Shown piece by piece: positions 7,416 to 17,205 of a stretch of 64,000 nucleotides of DNA. Below the pieces are notes generated by a model. It worked only from the letters and a program-made list of their open reading frames with translations. It was not told the origin of the DNA and ran no database searches. Source of the DNA: an uncultured Bacteroidota bacterium (GTDB lineage: Bacteria; Bacteroidota; Bacteroidia; Chitinophagales; Chitinophagaceae); NCBI GenBank assembly GCA_903887415.1, contig CAISPO010000007.1, positions 1 to 64,000 of the forward strand, written 5' to 3'. Each line of letters begins with the position of its first letter. Position 1 is the stretch's first letter. A program made the position numbers and the translations under genes.

Positions 7416-9080
7416 ATGAAACCTATATTCTATTTTGTGTCAATGCTTTTTTTCCTTTTCCCATTTTGCTGCAAAGCAGATGCTACGGATCTGTATAAAG
7501 TCAAAACTGATAGAACCGGAAATATTTACGTTCTCGGAGAATTTAGCGGTGAAGTGAAAATTGGCTCTTTTGTTTTAGGGGACTCCTCAAATTATTATTA
7601 TCCATACTATTTCATTGCAAAATTCACACCATCGGGAGCGGTTCTTTGGGCTGAAACAATTGTAGGAGTGGAAGATGGTTGTGTGGGAAATTGTCCCGGT
7701 TATGTAGGCTTGGTAATTGACAATGACAATAGTGTTATTATTTCTTTATCAAGCAATGATTCAGTCAAGTTTAAAGGAGTGTCTTATTACCAACCGAACA
7801 TTATTAAATTGGACTCAGTTGGAAATTTACTTTTCACAAAACGAATAAGAGAACTAAACATGGCTGAGACTGATGTCTCAATCGATAGCAAAAACAACAT
7901 TTATTACGCAAGTGTTTTCGATAGGTCGATTTCGTCGGATAGCATAACATTAATTACCTGCGATAGTACTTCTCACAAATCTTTTGTAGCCAAAATATCA
8001 CCAAGTGGCGCGACAAAATGGATCAGAGAAATTGCATCCCCAATTTCAGGCTATACTACAAGTTTACAGGAATGCTTTTTTATTACAACAGATTCAAATG
8101 GTAATTCCTATGTTGGAGGAACTTCCAACAACACAATTTCACTTGATACTAACATTTTCACTTGTGCTGGCTTCTGCCCTTTTCTTGCTAAACTTGACAG
8201 TAACGGCAATCCTGTATTTTTGAAAGGCTTTACTGAACGATGGATCTACGGAACCGGATATTCACATCTGGCTGATGGTTGCATTTCTAATGATCAAAAA
8301 ATAATTGTATGTGGGAGCTTTCGAGATACTGTCAATGTTGGACCTAGCAATGTCGTCGTAACAAGGGCAAATGTTGTTACTCCATATCTGTCAACTACAA
8401 ATATTTCTAATGGAAATGAATTGTGGTATCAATATAACCAGAACATTGACTCATCCTGGTATTGGAGCAATCTATATGATGTGTCGTCTGATAGTTCTAA
8501 TAACATACTCGTAATTGGCGACATGAAAGATAGAATTCAATTTTACAATGGCGCAGGGTTGTCCTCATTAACCCCAAGTTTGTCAAATACATACTTTGCT
8601 AAATTCGACTCTGCAGGCAATTTTCAATGTTATAAAACCGACTCAACCCGATTAGTAGCTGGAACGGCACATGGCTCCAATTATTATACCATTAGCCTAA
8701 CTAATGGTTCAATTTACTTTGGTGTGTTATATGATTCAATCGAGATAGTGAAGTGGGATATCGCTAGCTGTTCTAAAGTATGGACGACCATAATCAAGCA
8801 AGCTGGAGTTCTACCACCTCCAGGGAACGTTTCAACGGTTTCAAATAACGCTAAAAGGTTGTCGTTTTTCCCAAATCCAAGCAACAATGGAGTCTTTTTT
8901 AAGAAAACGAATTCGACACTTACATATTCGGTTGAGATGTTCAGCATAAATGGCCAAAGAATTGATTTTTCAGATTCTCAATATGCTATTGACATTTCAG
9001 AACAGCCGAAAGGAATTTACCTTTATAGGGTTGTATTCGGTGACCAAACGGTTGAAACTGGTAAAATAGTCTATCAATAA
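7416..9080 (+). CDS. T9SS-secreted beta-propeller-like protein
   Basis: 554-aa exported protein with signal peptide residues ~1-20 (ending CCKADA). The body contains repeated units such as DRTGNIYVLGEF, DSNGNSYVGGTS and DSSNNILVIGDM, spaced like SBBP/beta-propeller blades. The last ~75 residues (FFPNPSNNGVFF ... QPKGIYLYRVV) are a type A type IX sorting domain, so the protein should cross the outer membrane by T9SS. The ATG at 7416 is chosen because it begins the signal peptide; the TTG at 7386 is not needed. Base composition is clearly more AT-rich than the neighbouring metK, hinting at separate ancestry. Confidence 0.8.
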   Translation: MKPIFYFVSMLFFLFPFCCKADATDLYKVKTDRTGNIYVLGEFSGEVKIGSFVLGDSSNYYYPYYFIAKFTPSGAVLWAETIVGVEDGCVGNCPGYVGLVIDNDNSVIISLSSNDSVKFKGVSYYQPNIIKLDSVGNLLFTKRIRELNMAETDVSIDSKNNIYYASVFDRSISSDSITLITCDSTSHKSFVAKISPSGATKWIREIASPISGYTTSLQECFFITTDSNGNSYVGGTSNNTISLDTNIFTCAGFCPFLAKLDSNGNPVFLKGFTERWIYGTGYSHLADGCISNDQKIIVCGSFRDTVNVGPSNVVVTRANVVTPYLSTTNISNGNELWYQYNQNIDSSWYWSNLYDVSSDSSNNILVIGDMKDRIQFYNGAGLSSLTPSLSNTYFAKFDSAGNFQCYKTDSTRLVAGTAHGSNYYTISLTNGSIYFGVLYDSIEIVKWDIASCSKVWTTIIKQAGVLPPPGNVSTVSNNAKRLSFFPNPSNNGVFFKKTNSTLTYSVEMFSINGQRIDFSDSQYAIDISEQPKGIYLYRVVFGDQTVETGKIVYQ

Positions 9081-9214
9081 TTATGGTAGAATCTACGGTT
9101 ACACCACGTATCAAAATTTTACCCCCTACTTTTTTTTTGCAAATTATAAACCCTAATATTAACAATCTTTCCCGCCTCAAATTTGATATACCAATAAACA
9201 ATACATAAATTGCA

Positions 9215-9300
9215 GCCCCGTAGGGAAATTCCAAAAAATAAAAATCCAAATTCCAAAATCCAGAGTCCAATTTCAATTTTAAACTTTAAAAAAAACAGTA
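9215..9300. repeat. AT-rich spacer of AAATTCCAAAA words
   Basis: The leader of metK is built of degenerate repeats of AAATTCCAAAA and AAAATCCAAATTCC. The same words recur at 27468-27535 before another gene. Noncoding. Confidence 0.5.
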
Positions 9301-9308
9301 TTCTAACA

Positions 9309-10562
9309 ATGTCGTATCTATTTACATCAGAGTCAGTATCAGAAGGGCACCCGGATAAGGTTGCCGACCAAATATCGGACGCACTCGTGGACAACTTCCT
9401 GGCGTGGGACCCACAGGCTAAGATAGCCTGCGAAACACTGGTTACTACCGGGCAGGTGGTGCTGGCAGGTGAAGTGAAATGCAAAACTTATATTGATGTG
9501 CAAACCATAGCGCGCGAGGTGATAGCTAAAATAGGCTATACCAAGAGCGAATATATGTTTGAAGCGCACTCGTGCGGTGTACTGTCTGCCATTCATGAGC
9601 AGAGCGCAGACATCAACCAGGGCGTGGAAAAAGCAAACAAAGAAGACCAGGGAGCGGGCGACCAGGGTATGATGTTTGGCTATGCCACCAACGAAACTGA
9701 CAACTATATGCCGCTGGCGCTGGACCTGGCACATAACCTGCTGCTGCAACTGGCGGCCATACGCAAGGAAGGCAAGGAGATGAAGTACCTGCGCCCTGAT
9801 GCGAAGAGCCAGGTGACCCTGGAATACAGCGATGACAACAAGCCCGTGCGCATAGACGCGATAGTTATCAGCACACAGCATGATGACTTTGCCGAAGAGA
9901 AGAAGATGCAGGCGAAGATCATGAAGGATGTGAAGGATATACTGATACCAAGGGTATTGAAGAGCTATCCGCAGCATGTGCATCTGTTCAACTCGAAAAT
10001 AAAATACCACATCAACCCAACGGGCAAGTTTGTGATAGGCGGCCCGCATGGTGATACTGGTCTTACGGGTCGTAAGATCATTGTGGACACTTATGGCGGC
10101 AAGGGCGCACACGGTGGTGGTGCATTCAGCGGTAAAGACCCAAGCAAGGTGGACCGCTCGGCTGCATATGCTACACGCCACATAGCCAAGAACCTGGTAG
10201 CTGCGGGCGTATGTGACGAGGTGCTGGTGCAGGTGTCTTACGCTATAGGCGTGGCACAGCCTATGGGCATCTATATACAAACCTATGGCACTGCCAAGGT
10301 AGATATGCACGACGGCGAGATAGCTAAGATAGTAAGCGAGGTATTTGACATGCGCCCATACTTTATAGAAGAGCGCCTGAAGCTGCGCCAGCCTATGTAT
10401 AGCGAAGCCGCAGCCTATGGCCATATGGGGCGCACACCTGAAACTGTGACCAAGGTATTCAAAAGCGCAGACGGCAAAAGCAAGACCATGAAGGTGGAAC
10501 TGTTTACGTGGGAGAAGCTGGACTATGTGAAGAAAGTGAAAGCAGCGTTTAAAATAAAATAA
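9309..10562 (+). CDS. metK: S-adenosylmethionine synthetase
   Basis: 417-aa cytoplasmic enzyme making S-adenosylmethionine from methionine and ATP. Clear family landmarks: the N-terminal [17 protein letters not shown], the [12 protein letters not shown] nucleotide-binding motif, [13 protein letters not shown], and the P-loop-like [16 protein letters not shown]. The length is normal for the Bacteroidota type, which carries a longer central insert. The ATG at 9309 begins the conserved N-terminus, and the upstream open frame is spacer repeat. No SAM-riboswitch consensus could be found in the leader. An intrinsic terminator follows at 10629. Confidence 0.97.
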   Translation: MSYLFTSESVSEGHPDKVADQISDALVDNFLAWDPQAKIACETLVTTGQVVLAGEVKCKTYIDVQTIAREVIAKIGYTKSEYMFEAHSCGVLSAIHEQSADINQGVEKANKEDQGAGDQGMMFGYATNETDNYMPLALDLAHNLLLQLAAIRKEGKEMKYLRPDAKSQVTLEYSDDNKPVRIDAIVISTQHDDFAEEKKMQAKIMKDVKDILIPRVLKSYPQHVHLFNSKIKYHINPTGKFVIGGPHGDTGLTGRKIIVDTYGGKGAHGGGAFSGKDPSKVDRSAAYATRHIAKNLVAAGVCDEVLVQVSYAIGVAQPMGIYIQTYGTAKVDMHDGEIAKIVSEVFDMRPYFIEERLKLRQPMYSEAAAYGHMGRTPETVTKVFKSADGKSKTMKVELFTWEKLDYVKKVKAAFKIK

Positions 10563-10628
10563 TTCGGCAATTTGGGAATTCGACAATAGCGCGAATTATG
10601 ATTCCGAATCTGGTAAAATAATTTGAAG

Positions 10629-10650
10629 TCCCCGCTGATGCGGGGATTTT
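10629..10650 (+). terminator. intrinsic terminator after metK
   Basis: A 7-bp GC-rich stem (TCCCCGC, loop TGAT, GCGGGGA) is followed by TTTT, 67 bases after the metK stop codon. Confidence 0.8.
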
Positions 10651-10839
10651 GATTTTCGGGAATTCCACATAGTTGCGAAGTGGGGATTGAGGATTTCTGT
10701 GGACCTGAAAAAAGATTCATTTCAGAATCAACGGGTTATTTATTAATTGAAGGATGGAGCGTTGGCAAGGAATGCCGGGCATGGTTTTTTTTTGAAAGAG
10801 GAATACAAAATTATTCATTCTTTAAAAAGCCAAATTATT

Positions 10840-12201
10840 ATGACAAACCATCGTAAGCACCAGAACACAACCACGCCTGAGCGCGACTACAATGACACAG
10901 ACCGCACAACCAATGAAAGCGGCAGCAACTACGGCGAAGACACCAATGATGACTTTACGAATGACTCGCTGGGAACCGGCAAGAACACCCGTAAAAACCG
11001 CGGCGGCCAAAACGAAAGCTACGGCAACATAGGCAGCTACCAGGACAACTATGCAGGCCGCAACTATGGCTCAGGCGCCAACCGCGAATGGGACAACGAC
11101 CGCGACACAAACAACTATCGTGGATCTTCTTTTGGCGGTGGACGCGGGGAACAGGGCCGCAGGTATGAAGGCGGACAGCAGTACAACAGCAATTATGGCG
11201 GGCAGCAATATGGCGGCCGTAACAATGAAGGCCGTTTTGGCGGGGGCACCGGCTACCAAGACCGGGATTACGATAACGGCTCACAATATGGTGGCGGCCG
11301 CTATAGCCAGGGCAACGACTGGCAAAACCAGGACCGCGACAGCAATCGCAACACGGGCAATTCCGGATTTGGCCAGAGCGGCTCCCGCTACAGCAGCAAT
11401 GAACAATGGGGCAACAGTGGCAACTATGGCCAGGGTGGTAACCAATGGGGCAACAACGACAGGAACTCACAATGGCGCGACCGCGGAATGTATTCGCAGT
11501 GGAACAATGACCGCGATAGCCAGTGGGGCAACAGCGATTCACAATATGGTGGAGCTAACTATGGCCGTGGTAATTACGGAACCGGCACACAATGGGGTAA
11601 CAATGGATCCGGATCCCAGTATGGAAGCGGCAATTCCGGAAGTGGCTCCCAGTGGGGCAACAGCGGATCCGGATCCCAGTATGGAAGCGGCAGCACAGGT
11701 AGTGGCTCTCAGTGGGGCAACAGCGGCTCAGGGTCTCAATTTGGAAGCGGCAGCACCGGCTCCCAGTGGGGCAATAGCGGAAGCGGTTCACAATGGGGTA
11801 AAAGCGGCCAGGGATCGGAATATGACACTATGCATAAAGGCAAGGGACCAAAGGGTTATAAACGCTCAGACGAGCGCATACAGGAAGAAATTAACGACCG
11901 CCTCACTGACGACCCTCAACTGGACGCATCAGATATTGAAGTAACAGTAACTGGCGGAGAAGTGAAACTGAGCGGTACCGTAGAAAGCCGCCAGGCAAAA
12001 CGCCACGCAGAAGACCTAGCCGAAGCTATATCGGGCGTATCGAATGTGGAGAACAGCATTCGTGTAAAGCAAGATAAAGAAACCGGCAGCAGCACTTCTG
12101 ATAAGAGTTCAACTTCCGGCTCATCGTCAACCGGCTCATCATCATCTGCCAACAGCCATAACGGAAATGATAAAAATAAGAAGACCGGCGCTATGTCGTA
12201 A
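10840..12201 (+). CDS. Gly/Ser/Gln/Asn-repeat protein with C-terminal BON domain
   Basis: 453-aa protein with no signal peptide. Residues ~1-320 are low complexity, rich in Gly, Asn, Ser, Gln, Tyr, Arg and Asp (YGG, QWGN, DRD words), probably disordered, with a near-perfect tandem array at 11602-11800. Residues ~345-415 form a BON domain (RIQEEINDRLTDD, VTGGEVKLSGTV, AEAISGVSNVENSIRV), a small phospholipid- or surface-binding fold. A Ser-rich tail follows. Such proteins are usually stress-related, but this one lacks a visible export signal. The ATG at 10840 (MTNHRKH) is preferred over upstream alternative starts. A terminator lies at 12237. Confidence 0.75.
   Translation: MTNHRKHQNTTTPERDYNDTDRTTNESGSNYGEDTNDDFTNDSLGTGKNTRKNRGGQNESYGNIGSYQDNYAGRNYGSGANREWDNDRDTNNYRGSSFGGGRGEQGRRYEGGQQYNSNYGGQQYGGRNNEGRFGGGTGYQDRDYDNGSQYGGGRYSQGNDWQNQDRDSNRNTGNSGFGQSGSRYSSNEQWGNSGNYGQGGNQWGNNDRNSQWRDRGMYSQWNNDRDSQWGNSDSQYGGANYGRGNYGTGTQWGNNGSGSQYGSGNSGSGSQWGNSGSGSQYGSGSTGSGSQWGNSGSGSQFGSGSTGSQWGNSGSGSQWGKSGQGSEYDTMHKGKGPKGYKRSDERIQEEINDRLTDDPQLDASDIEVTVTGGEVKLSGTVESRQAKRHAEDLAEAISGVSNVENSIRVKQDKETGSSTSDKSSTSGSSSTGSSSSANSHNGNDKNKKTGAMS
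11602..11800 (+). repeat. in-gene tandem repeat, 54-60 bp units
   Basis: About three and a half imperfect units of 19, 20 and 18 codons encode NSGSGSQYGSG(S/N)(T/S)GSGSQWG-type blocks, starting at 11602, 11659, 11719 and 11773. Units differ in length by whole codons, as expected from slippage that keeps the frame. Confidence 0.8.
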
Positions 12202-12236
12202 GCAACACGCATAAAATATCGCTATTGAAAATAGAA

Positions 12237-12268
12237 AGGGTGCCCGAAAAAGGCACCCTCTTTATTTC
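12237..12268. terminator. terminator between the BON gene and lipA
   Basis: Stem AGGGTGCC / GGCACCCT (8 bp) with loop CGAAAAA, followed by CTTTATTT on the + strand. It lies between convergent genes and terminates the BON-protein transcript; it may also stop lipA transcription. Confidence 0.8.
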
Positions 12269-12321
12269 CTTTACGTGTCCAGTCCTGAAATAGGATTACC
12301 CGCGGTATCCCGGCTTTTAGT

Positions 12322-13260
12322 TTATTTATTACTTATCTCCTTACTCTCCTCCCACTTCCTTCTACCCTCACCGGCAAATACATGCCGTTCGCTATGGTAA
12401 GATGATCGCACCAATGGCCCGCTCTCCACATAGTCCAGGCCCATTTTGTACCCCTCCTCCCGGAAGAAGGCAAACTCATCAGGATGAACGAAACGCACTA
12501 CGGGAAGGTGCTTTTGCGTAGGTTGCAAGTATTGTCCCATAGTCACTACATCACAGCCATTATCTGCCAGGTCCTGCAGTGATTGCAATACCTCGTCTTT
12601 CTCCTCACCCAGGCCCAGCATAATCCCGCTCTTGGTGCGCATACCACCATCTTTCAGTCTGCGTATCACCTCAAGGCTACGATGGTACTTAGCTTGTATG
12701 CGCACTTTTTTCGTCAGCCTTTCTACTGTTTCGAGGTTGTGGGAAACTACATTAGGGGCTACGTCTATTATGCGTTGCAGGTTATCCCAGTCGCCTTTAA
12801 AATCAGGTATCAGTGTTTCCAGCGTTGTGTCCGGGTTTAGTGCGCGTACCGCCTTTATCGTATTGGCCCAGATAATGGAGCCGCCATCCCTGATCTCGTC
12901 CCTGTCCACACTTGTTATCACGGCATGTTTCACCTTCATCAGGTATATGGCCTCAGCCACACGCTGAGGCTCATCCCAGTCCACAGGCTCTGGCCTGCCT
13001 GTAGCCACCGCACAAAAACCGCAGGAGCGGGTGCATATATTGCCCAGTATCATAAAGGTAGCTGTGCCCTCACCCCAGCACTCGCCCATATTGGGGCAGT
13101 TGCCACTTTCGCAGATGGTATGCAGCTTATGCGTGTCCACAAGGCCGCGCACATGGCGGTAATTCTCGCCCATGGGCAGCTTCACCCGCAGCCAGCTTGG
13201 CTTCTTCACTCTCGTCTCCTGATTTATGTCCACAGAACTGATAACCGGTAACTCCTGCAT
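12322..13260 (-). CDS. lipA: lipoyl synthase
   Basis: 312-aa radical SAM enzyme that inserts two sulfurs into octanoyl groups on lipoyl-dependent enzymes. Both iron-sulfur motifs are visible: the auxiliary cluster cysteines in [12 protein letters not shown] and the radical-[11 protein letters not shown]. The family's C-terminal VRSSYHSE is present. The length is normal. The ATG at 13260 (MQELPV) is chosen over a TTG at 13269. On the - strand a TAATTTTG box (plus-strand CAAAATTA, 13267-13274) lies next to the start and may be its -7 promoter element. Confidence 0.97.
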   Translation of the reverse strand: MQELPVISSVDINQETRVKKPSWLRVKLPMGENYRHVRGLVDTHKLHTICESGNCPNMGECWGEGTATFMILGNICTRSCGFCAVATGRPEPVDWDEPQRVAEAIYLMKVKHAVITSVDRDEIRDGGSIIWANTIKAVRALNPDTTLETLIPDFKGDWDNLQRIIDVAPNVVSHNLETVERLTKKVRIQAKYHRSLEVIRRLKDGGMRTKSGIMLGLGEEKDEVLQSLQDLADNGCDVVTMGQYLQPTQKHLPVVRFVHPDEFAFFREEGYKMGLDYVESGPLVRSSYHSERHVFAGEGRRKWEESKEISNK

Positions 13261-13380
13261 AGGCTGCAAAATTAAACCAGAATTTGCACAATTGAACAGA
13301 ATTTGAGGAATGATAAAATCAGCCGAATTTATAATACACGCATCCTAAAATCTTCGCATCCTAAAAATCTTAGTCAGGAC

Positions 13381-14205
13381 CTACCACCGCCTGCCAAACT
13401 GGAAAGAAACATACATATCCACAAAGTAGGGATTGCCGCTACTGCCGGCTATAAGCGCTATGGGCTGGGCATAATATTCTATGTTCACCCCTGCTTCCGC
13501 CCCGATCACATTTTTGCGGTTGGCAGAGAAATCGAAATGCAATGCCGACTTAAAATGGCCACCGGGGATGAATTGCATTTCACCAAGGCCTTTGCTGAAC
13601 CCTGCGCTGCCTTCTATCTCCCCCTTGTTCAGAAAATCGGTCGCTGTAGCTTCTGAATATTTTATTGCAGATGGGTCGCTCAATACATTAATGTAATAGG
13701 GCTTCAGCATACCCAGCGATACACCGATCACATTTAGCCAATGGATGGAAACTGCCCCAGGGTCGGGCTTGCCGGCTATCATGCGCATAGTGCCGATACC
13801 GAGCTTGAGTGCATAAAAATTATTTATTTTCCCGTAGATGTATTTTGGAGAACCGGTGCTCGCCCCTGCTACAACGGCAGCAACCTTCTCTTCCCTGGGG
13901 TCTTTCTTCTCGGTAAATTCCAACTGGAATAAGCGCACTTTGTAAAACATATCCCTGCGCTTCAGATCGAGGGGTTTTACTTTTCCCAGGTCCATAAACG
14001 CGCTCCAGCCATCAGTGTTCAGCCTTATGCCTGCGCTCAACTCATGTGTAATACCTTTAGGGCCTTTGGGTTTGTTAGGATTTTGCCGCACCTGCGTAGG
14101 GTGTTTGGTAGTGTCACTGGACTTAGGTGCCGACTGAGCATAGGTACAGTGCGCTGAAATGCAGCACAGTGATACCAATATCCCGGTCCTGATGGCTTTG
14201 TTCAT
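13381..14205 (-). CDS. predicted outer-membrane beta-barrel protein
   Basis: 274-aa exported protein with signal peptide residues ~1-24 (MNKAIRTGILVSLCC, ending AHCTYAQ). Residues 25-50 are a Lys/Pro/Thr-rich linker. The rest alternates short amphipathic strands (ELSAGIRLNTDGWSAFMDLG, KINNFYALKLGIG) and ends in Phe-Gln-Phe-Gly-Arg-Arg-Trp, an aromatic C-terminus typical of outer-membrane barrels. No family is recognised. The ATG at 14205 starts the signal peptide; upstream codons to 14256 are probably noncoding. Confidence 0.6.
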   Translation of the reverse strand: MNKAIRTGILVSLCCISAHCTYAQSAPKSSDTTKHPTQVRQNPNKPKGPKGITHELSAGIRLNTDGWSAFMDLGKVKPLDLKRRDMFYKVRLFQLEFTEKKDPREEKVAAVVAGASTGSPKYIYGKINNFYALKLGIGTMRMIAGKPDPGAVSIHWLNVIGVSLGMLKPYYINVLSDPSAIKYSEATATDFLNKGEIEGSAGFSKGLGEMQFIPGGHFKSALHFDFSANRKNVIGAEAGVNIEYYAQPIALIAGSSGNPYFVDMYVSFQFGRRW

Positions 14206-14303
14206 ACTTATATACAAGCGTAAATTACGAATAAAAGTTAATATGCACCACCTCATCCTATTTTTCCGATGATTTACTTCGTATTTTTAACAAAAATATT
14301 GCC

Positions 14304-14705
14304 ATGACCAGTAAAGTAGTTTATAACGGCGACCTGCGCACAACAGCCACCCACCTTCGCTCCGGTAACACTATAGAAACAGATGCCCCAACAGACAACC
14401 ACGGCAAGGGCGACCGCTTCTCTCCTACCGACCTTGTAGCCACCGCGCTTGCATCGTGCATTGTAACCACAATAGCTATACTCGCTCCCTCTATCAATAT
14501 AGAAGGCGCCGAATGCAGTGTTGAAAAAATAATGACGTCCAGTCCGCGAAAAATAGGCGAGATCATCGTTACTATAGATTTCCCTAAGTCAGGGCCATAT
14601 ACTGATGATGAAAAGAAAAGACTGGAACAAATAGCTACCTCCTGCCCGGTGCACCAAAGCCTGCACCCGGATTGTAAAAGGACGATCATTTTTAATTGGC
14701 CTTAA
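14304..14705 (+). CDS. OsmC/Ohr family protein
   Basis: 133-aa protein of the OsmC peroxide-reductase fold. The two conserved cysteines are present in ALASCIVTT and SCPVHQSL, and the opening TKVVYNGDLRT-type strand pattern matches the family. Members reduce organic hydroperoxides using the Cys pair, and some act only in general stress. Cytoplasmic. It begins about 100 bases from the divergent outer-membrane gene, so the two share an intergenic promoter region. Confidence 0.85.
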   Translation: MTSKVVYNGDLRTTATHLRSGNTIETDAPTDNHGKGDRFSPTDLVATALASCIVTTIAILAPSINIEGAECSVEKIMTSSPRKIGEIIVTIDFPKSGPYTDDEKKRLEQIATSCPVHQSLHPDCKRTIIFNWP

Positions 14706-14775
14706 AAAAGCAATTGAGATGCAGACTAAATATCTCGCGTGATTCGTTATCTAATACATACAATCGTCGTGCCCT

Positions 14776-15210
14776 ATGCGAATCCCTATATTATACACCA
14801 TTGTTCTTGCGGTTGCAGTGATCTGCGTTGGTGGCTGCAAGAAAAAAGATAATTCAATCAATGCCTCAAAGTATATAGCGAAAATGGCCGGCCGCAGATT
14901 ATGGTCTGGCAATTATAGCTACAAATTCCCACCCGACACTTCGGTGCAGTTGGTAAATGCGGTTGATACGCCGTATACCATTGAACAACACGGAAATAGT
15001 GCTGTCCTTGCCTTCGGACTAGTTCTAACTTGTTCTGGCGTCAACGATAGTACTATGATCGTAACATTTAGCTGTAGTGATAACGGTATCAATAGCGGCT
15101 TCAGCACCTACGCTGGCTTGACCTACTACGTTCAAAATGATTCAATGGAATATGACTACAGCTCTTACCATCATGACCTAGGATCAACGACATCTCTTCA
15201 TACAAATTGA
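14776..15210 (+). CDS. hypothetical lipoprotein
   Basis: 144 aa with an N-terminal hydrophobic segment ending in VGGC (lipobox, Cys ~21) followed by KKKDN, a common pattern for exported Bacteroidota lipoproteins. The mature part is beta-rich with Tyr, Ser and Thr (GNYSYKFPPD, TMIVTFSC) and has no recognised domain. It ends 7 bases from the convergent DUF2851 locus. Confidence 0.6.
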   Translation: MRIPILYTIVLAVAVICVGGCKKKDNSINASKYIAKMAGRRLWSGNYSYKFPPDTSVQLVNAVDTPYTIEQHGNSAVLAFGLVLTCSGVNDSTMIVTFSCSDNGINSGFSTYAGLTYYVQNDSMEYDYSSYHHDLGSTTSLHTN

Positions 15211-15217
15211 GATGTTT

Positions 15218-16489
15218 CTACTTTTCTGACCGGATAATGTTTAACCCTACTGTACATTCCAAACAACGCTTGGAAGAACAATAGTTATTGTATAGCTGCA
15301 GCAAAGCCTGCGACTGTGCAGCGTTTATGGCTTGCCAGCCATTGTCTTCCCACAGGCGGGTTATGTTGTTCTTCTCTGCTGGTACTGCTTCAAGGAGTTG
15401 CAGCGAGCGCTCTTGCAGCTTATGGGTATCCTGCCGCGCGGCATACAAGAACTGTATCGGCGCTATGGTATTGATGATAATATTCTGAACCGAAGATTTG
15501 CCTAACGCCTTTGGTGAAACCTGCTTTTGCGGTGCATCGAACTGGAAATGAGTATCCCAGTAGCTGCTTGCAGTAACATCGAGCAGCACATCGATCTCCT
15601 TTACAGAATGTGTTTCTATGATCTGGGAAAATAAATGGATGGACTTATGCACCAATGCAGCAAACTGGGCAATGCGCACCGTTGGAAAATTAGCTGGCCG
15701 CATCCGCAGGAATTTCCATAAATGCGGCGCAATGGGTTTTAGCTGGTATTTCTTCTTCAGGTAATCGTATTCCCTTTGCAGTTCACGCCGGTAATCATCC
15801 TTAAAATCATCATCCAGCATACCTGCCTGCCCAAAGAATAAGGCTTCCAGTTGTGTAAGGTTGTCCTTATGCCGGGTAGGTATATTCAGTGGTAGTGACT
15901 GTGCCAGCATCAGGAAGGGCGTAGCGTTGGTCTTAAAACCGAAGTTGGCCGCCATGCGCCAGTAGAGCAGGTTTCGCCAGTCTTCTGCTGAGTTTTCAAG
16001 CAGTATGTTCCAGTCGGCAAGCTTTTATTCCCAGCGCTCCGCCAGCAACCTGCTCATCCACCCTTCTTTAGTGATAGACTTCACTTGCTGGTGTTGCCCG
16101 GCGCATGGCAGTTTCTGCGTTGCCTGCATCAGCCCGGCATAATGAGAAATAATATGCCCCGGAATATGATCTTTCAATTCCAGCACCGGTGCATTCCCCG
16201 CCACGCCAGCTACATCATTTTCGTAAACCACATGCAGCGCCAGATTCTGATAAGCCGCATCATTCTGGTGTCCATGCCGCAACCAATCGCTGCTCTTGAT
16301 GTGCAGCTCTATATTTCCAACAAGCGTAGTATTCCCTATTTTCACCTTCCCTTCCAGGAAGTCAGGCCCGGCATCACGGTTTAGCTTGCCGCTGTACACC
16401 ACGGTTAGCGGCTCACCGCTTGCGGTATGCAAACTGCCCGGCTGGTACAGGCTATATTGCCAGATGAATTGGAATAAGGCTTCGTTCAT
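15218..16489 (-). pseudogene. DUF2851 family gene interrupted by an in-frame stop
   Basis: Read from the ATG at 16489, the frame covers 423 codons, the usual DUF2851 length, but carries TAA at 16027-16025 after 154 residues (LLAERWE, stop, KLADWNILLENSAEDWRNLL). Both halves are in the same frame and match the family: the N-terminal part has GPDFLEGKVKIGNTTLVGNIELH, the C-terminal part MAANFGFKTNATPFLMLAQS. A single base change would restore the gene. Translation could restart at the ATG at 15955. Function of the family is unknown. Either a true nonsense mutation or a base-calling error. Confidence 0.8.
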
Positions 16490-16536
16490 TTTAAATAAGT
16501 CTAAAGTAGAAATTTTTAAACCTGAAGTTCGTTTTT

Positions 16537-17088
16537 TCAATTATCTTCTTCCTTCAGCTCCTTAATAAGCAATGCCGCCTCGGCCCACAACATAGGTTCT
16601 TTGTCTATAAACTCAGCACTCACGGGTGACACTTCTTTACCGCCTGGCAATATCCATTTCACCAGTTTGTTCTTATTGAGGTAGAAACGTGTTATTTCCA
16701 TTTTTGTCTTCTTATCGTCATACCATACGCTGTCATGATTGGCTTTTGCTTTTTCTTCGGTTAAGGTATCCGGCCGGTTGTACTTGAAATTCTGCTCCAT
16801 CACAAATATGAGCATACCATCATCAAAATAATACTCATCAAAAACCCTGTTCGTATCTGTGAAATGCTCGGCATAAATCTTTCTTACTTCCGCATCCCGG
16901 TAGTAACCCGTAATAGAGCCCATGGCCGGCGAACTCAGGTCGTCAACACGCTTGGTGGTATTGTCCTTCAATTGCTTGTTTATCTTTTCTGTAGTCTTGT
17001 TCACATCAGCAACCACATCTTCCGGCTTCTTTTTGCAGGAAGAAACGCAGACAACCAATAAAAGGAAAGTAAAAAGGTAATTGTTCAT
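16537..17088 (-). CDS. hypothetical lipoprotein
   Basis: 183 aa. The signal sequence ends in VCVSSC with KKK following (lipobox Cys ~18), so this is an exported lipoprotein. The mature region is charged, helical at first (DVNKTTEKINKQLKDN) then beta-rich, and contains a segment about residues 75-165 (FDEYYFDDGMLIFVMEQNF) resembling small Bacteroidota lipoproteins without assigned function. It sits 47 bases upstream of the DUF2851 locus on the same strand and is probably cotranscribed with it. Confidence 0.65.
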   Translation of the reverse strand: MNNYLFTFLLLVVCVSSCKKKPEDVVADVNKTTEKINKQLKDNTTKRVDDLSSPAMGSITGYYRDAEVRKIYAEHFTDTNRVFDEYYFDDGMLIFVMEQNFKYNRPDTLTEEKAKANHDSVWYDDKKTKMEITRFYLNKNKLVKWILPGGKEVSPVSAEFIDKEPMLWAEAALLIKELKEEDN

Positions 17089-17156
17089 TGCTAATAAAGA
17101 ATGGCAAAAATAGTGCTATTGTGCGAACTCATGTATCTGATTATAAAACCGTGAAG

Positions 17157-17188
17157 TTTGTCTTTTATTATATTGTTCGCTACTTTTG
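17157..17188 (+). promoter_or_regulatory. Bacteroidota housekeeping promoter (TTTG-N20-TACTTTTG)
   Basis: TTTG at 17157-17160 and TACTTTTG at 17181-17188 match the -33 TTTG and -7 TAnnTTTG elements with a 20-base spacer. It lies 17 bases upstream of the ATG of the DUF6580 gene. This is the best two-element match seen in the window. Confidence 0.7.
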
Positions 17189-17205
17189 CAATAACAACTC
17201 CTGCA

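Noticed and set aside
9081-9308. Possible SAM riboswitch before metK
   Set aside because: None of the SAM-class core sequences that I know is visible; the leader is mostly AAATTCC word repeats.
9339-10586. 415-codon open frame antisense to metK
   Set aside because: Composition is that of a shadow frame of a conserved gene; metK on the other strand is certain.
11051-11944. Ala/Thr-rich rightward frame inside the BON gene
   Set aside because: Shadow of the repeat-rich coding frame; the BON domain lies in the other frame.
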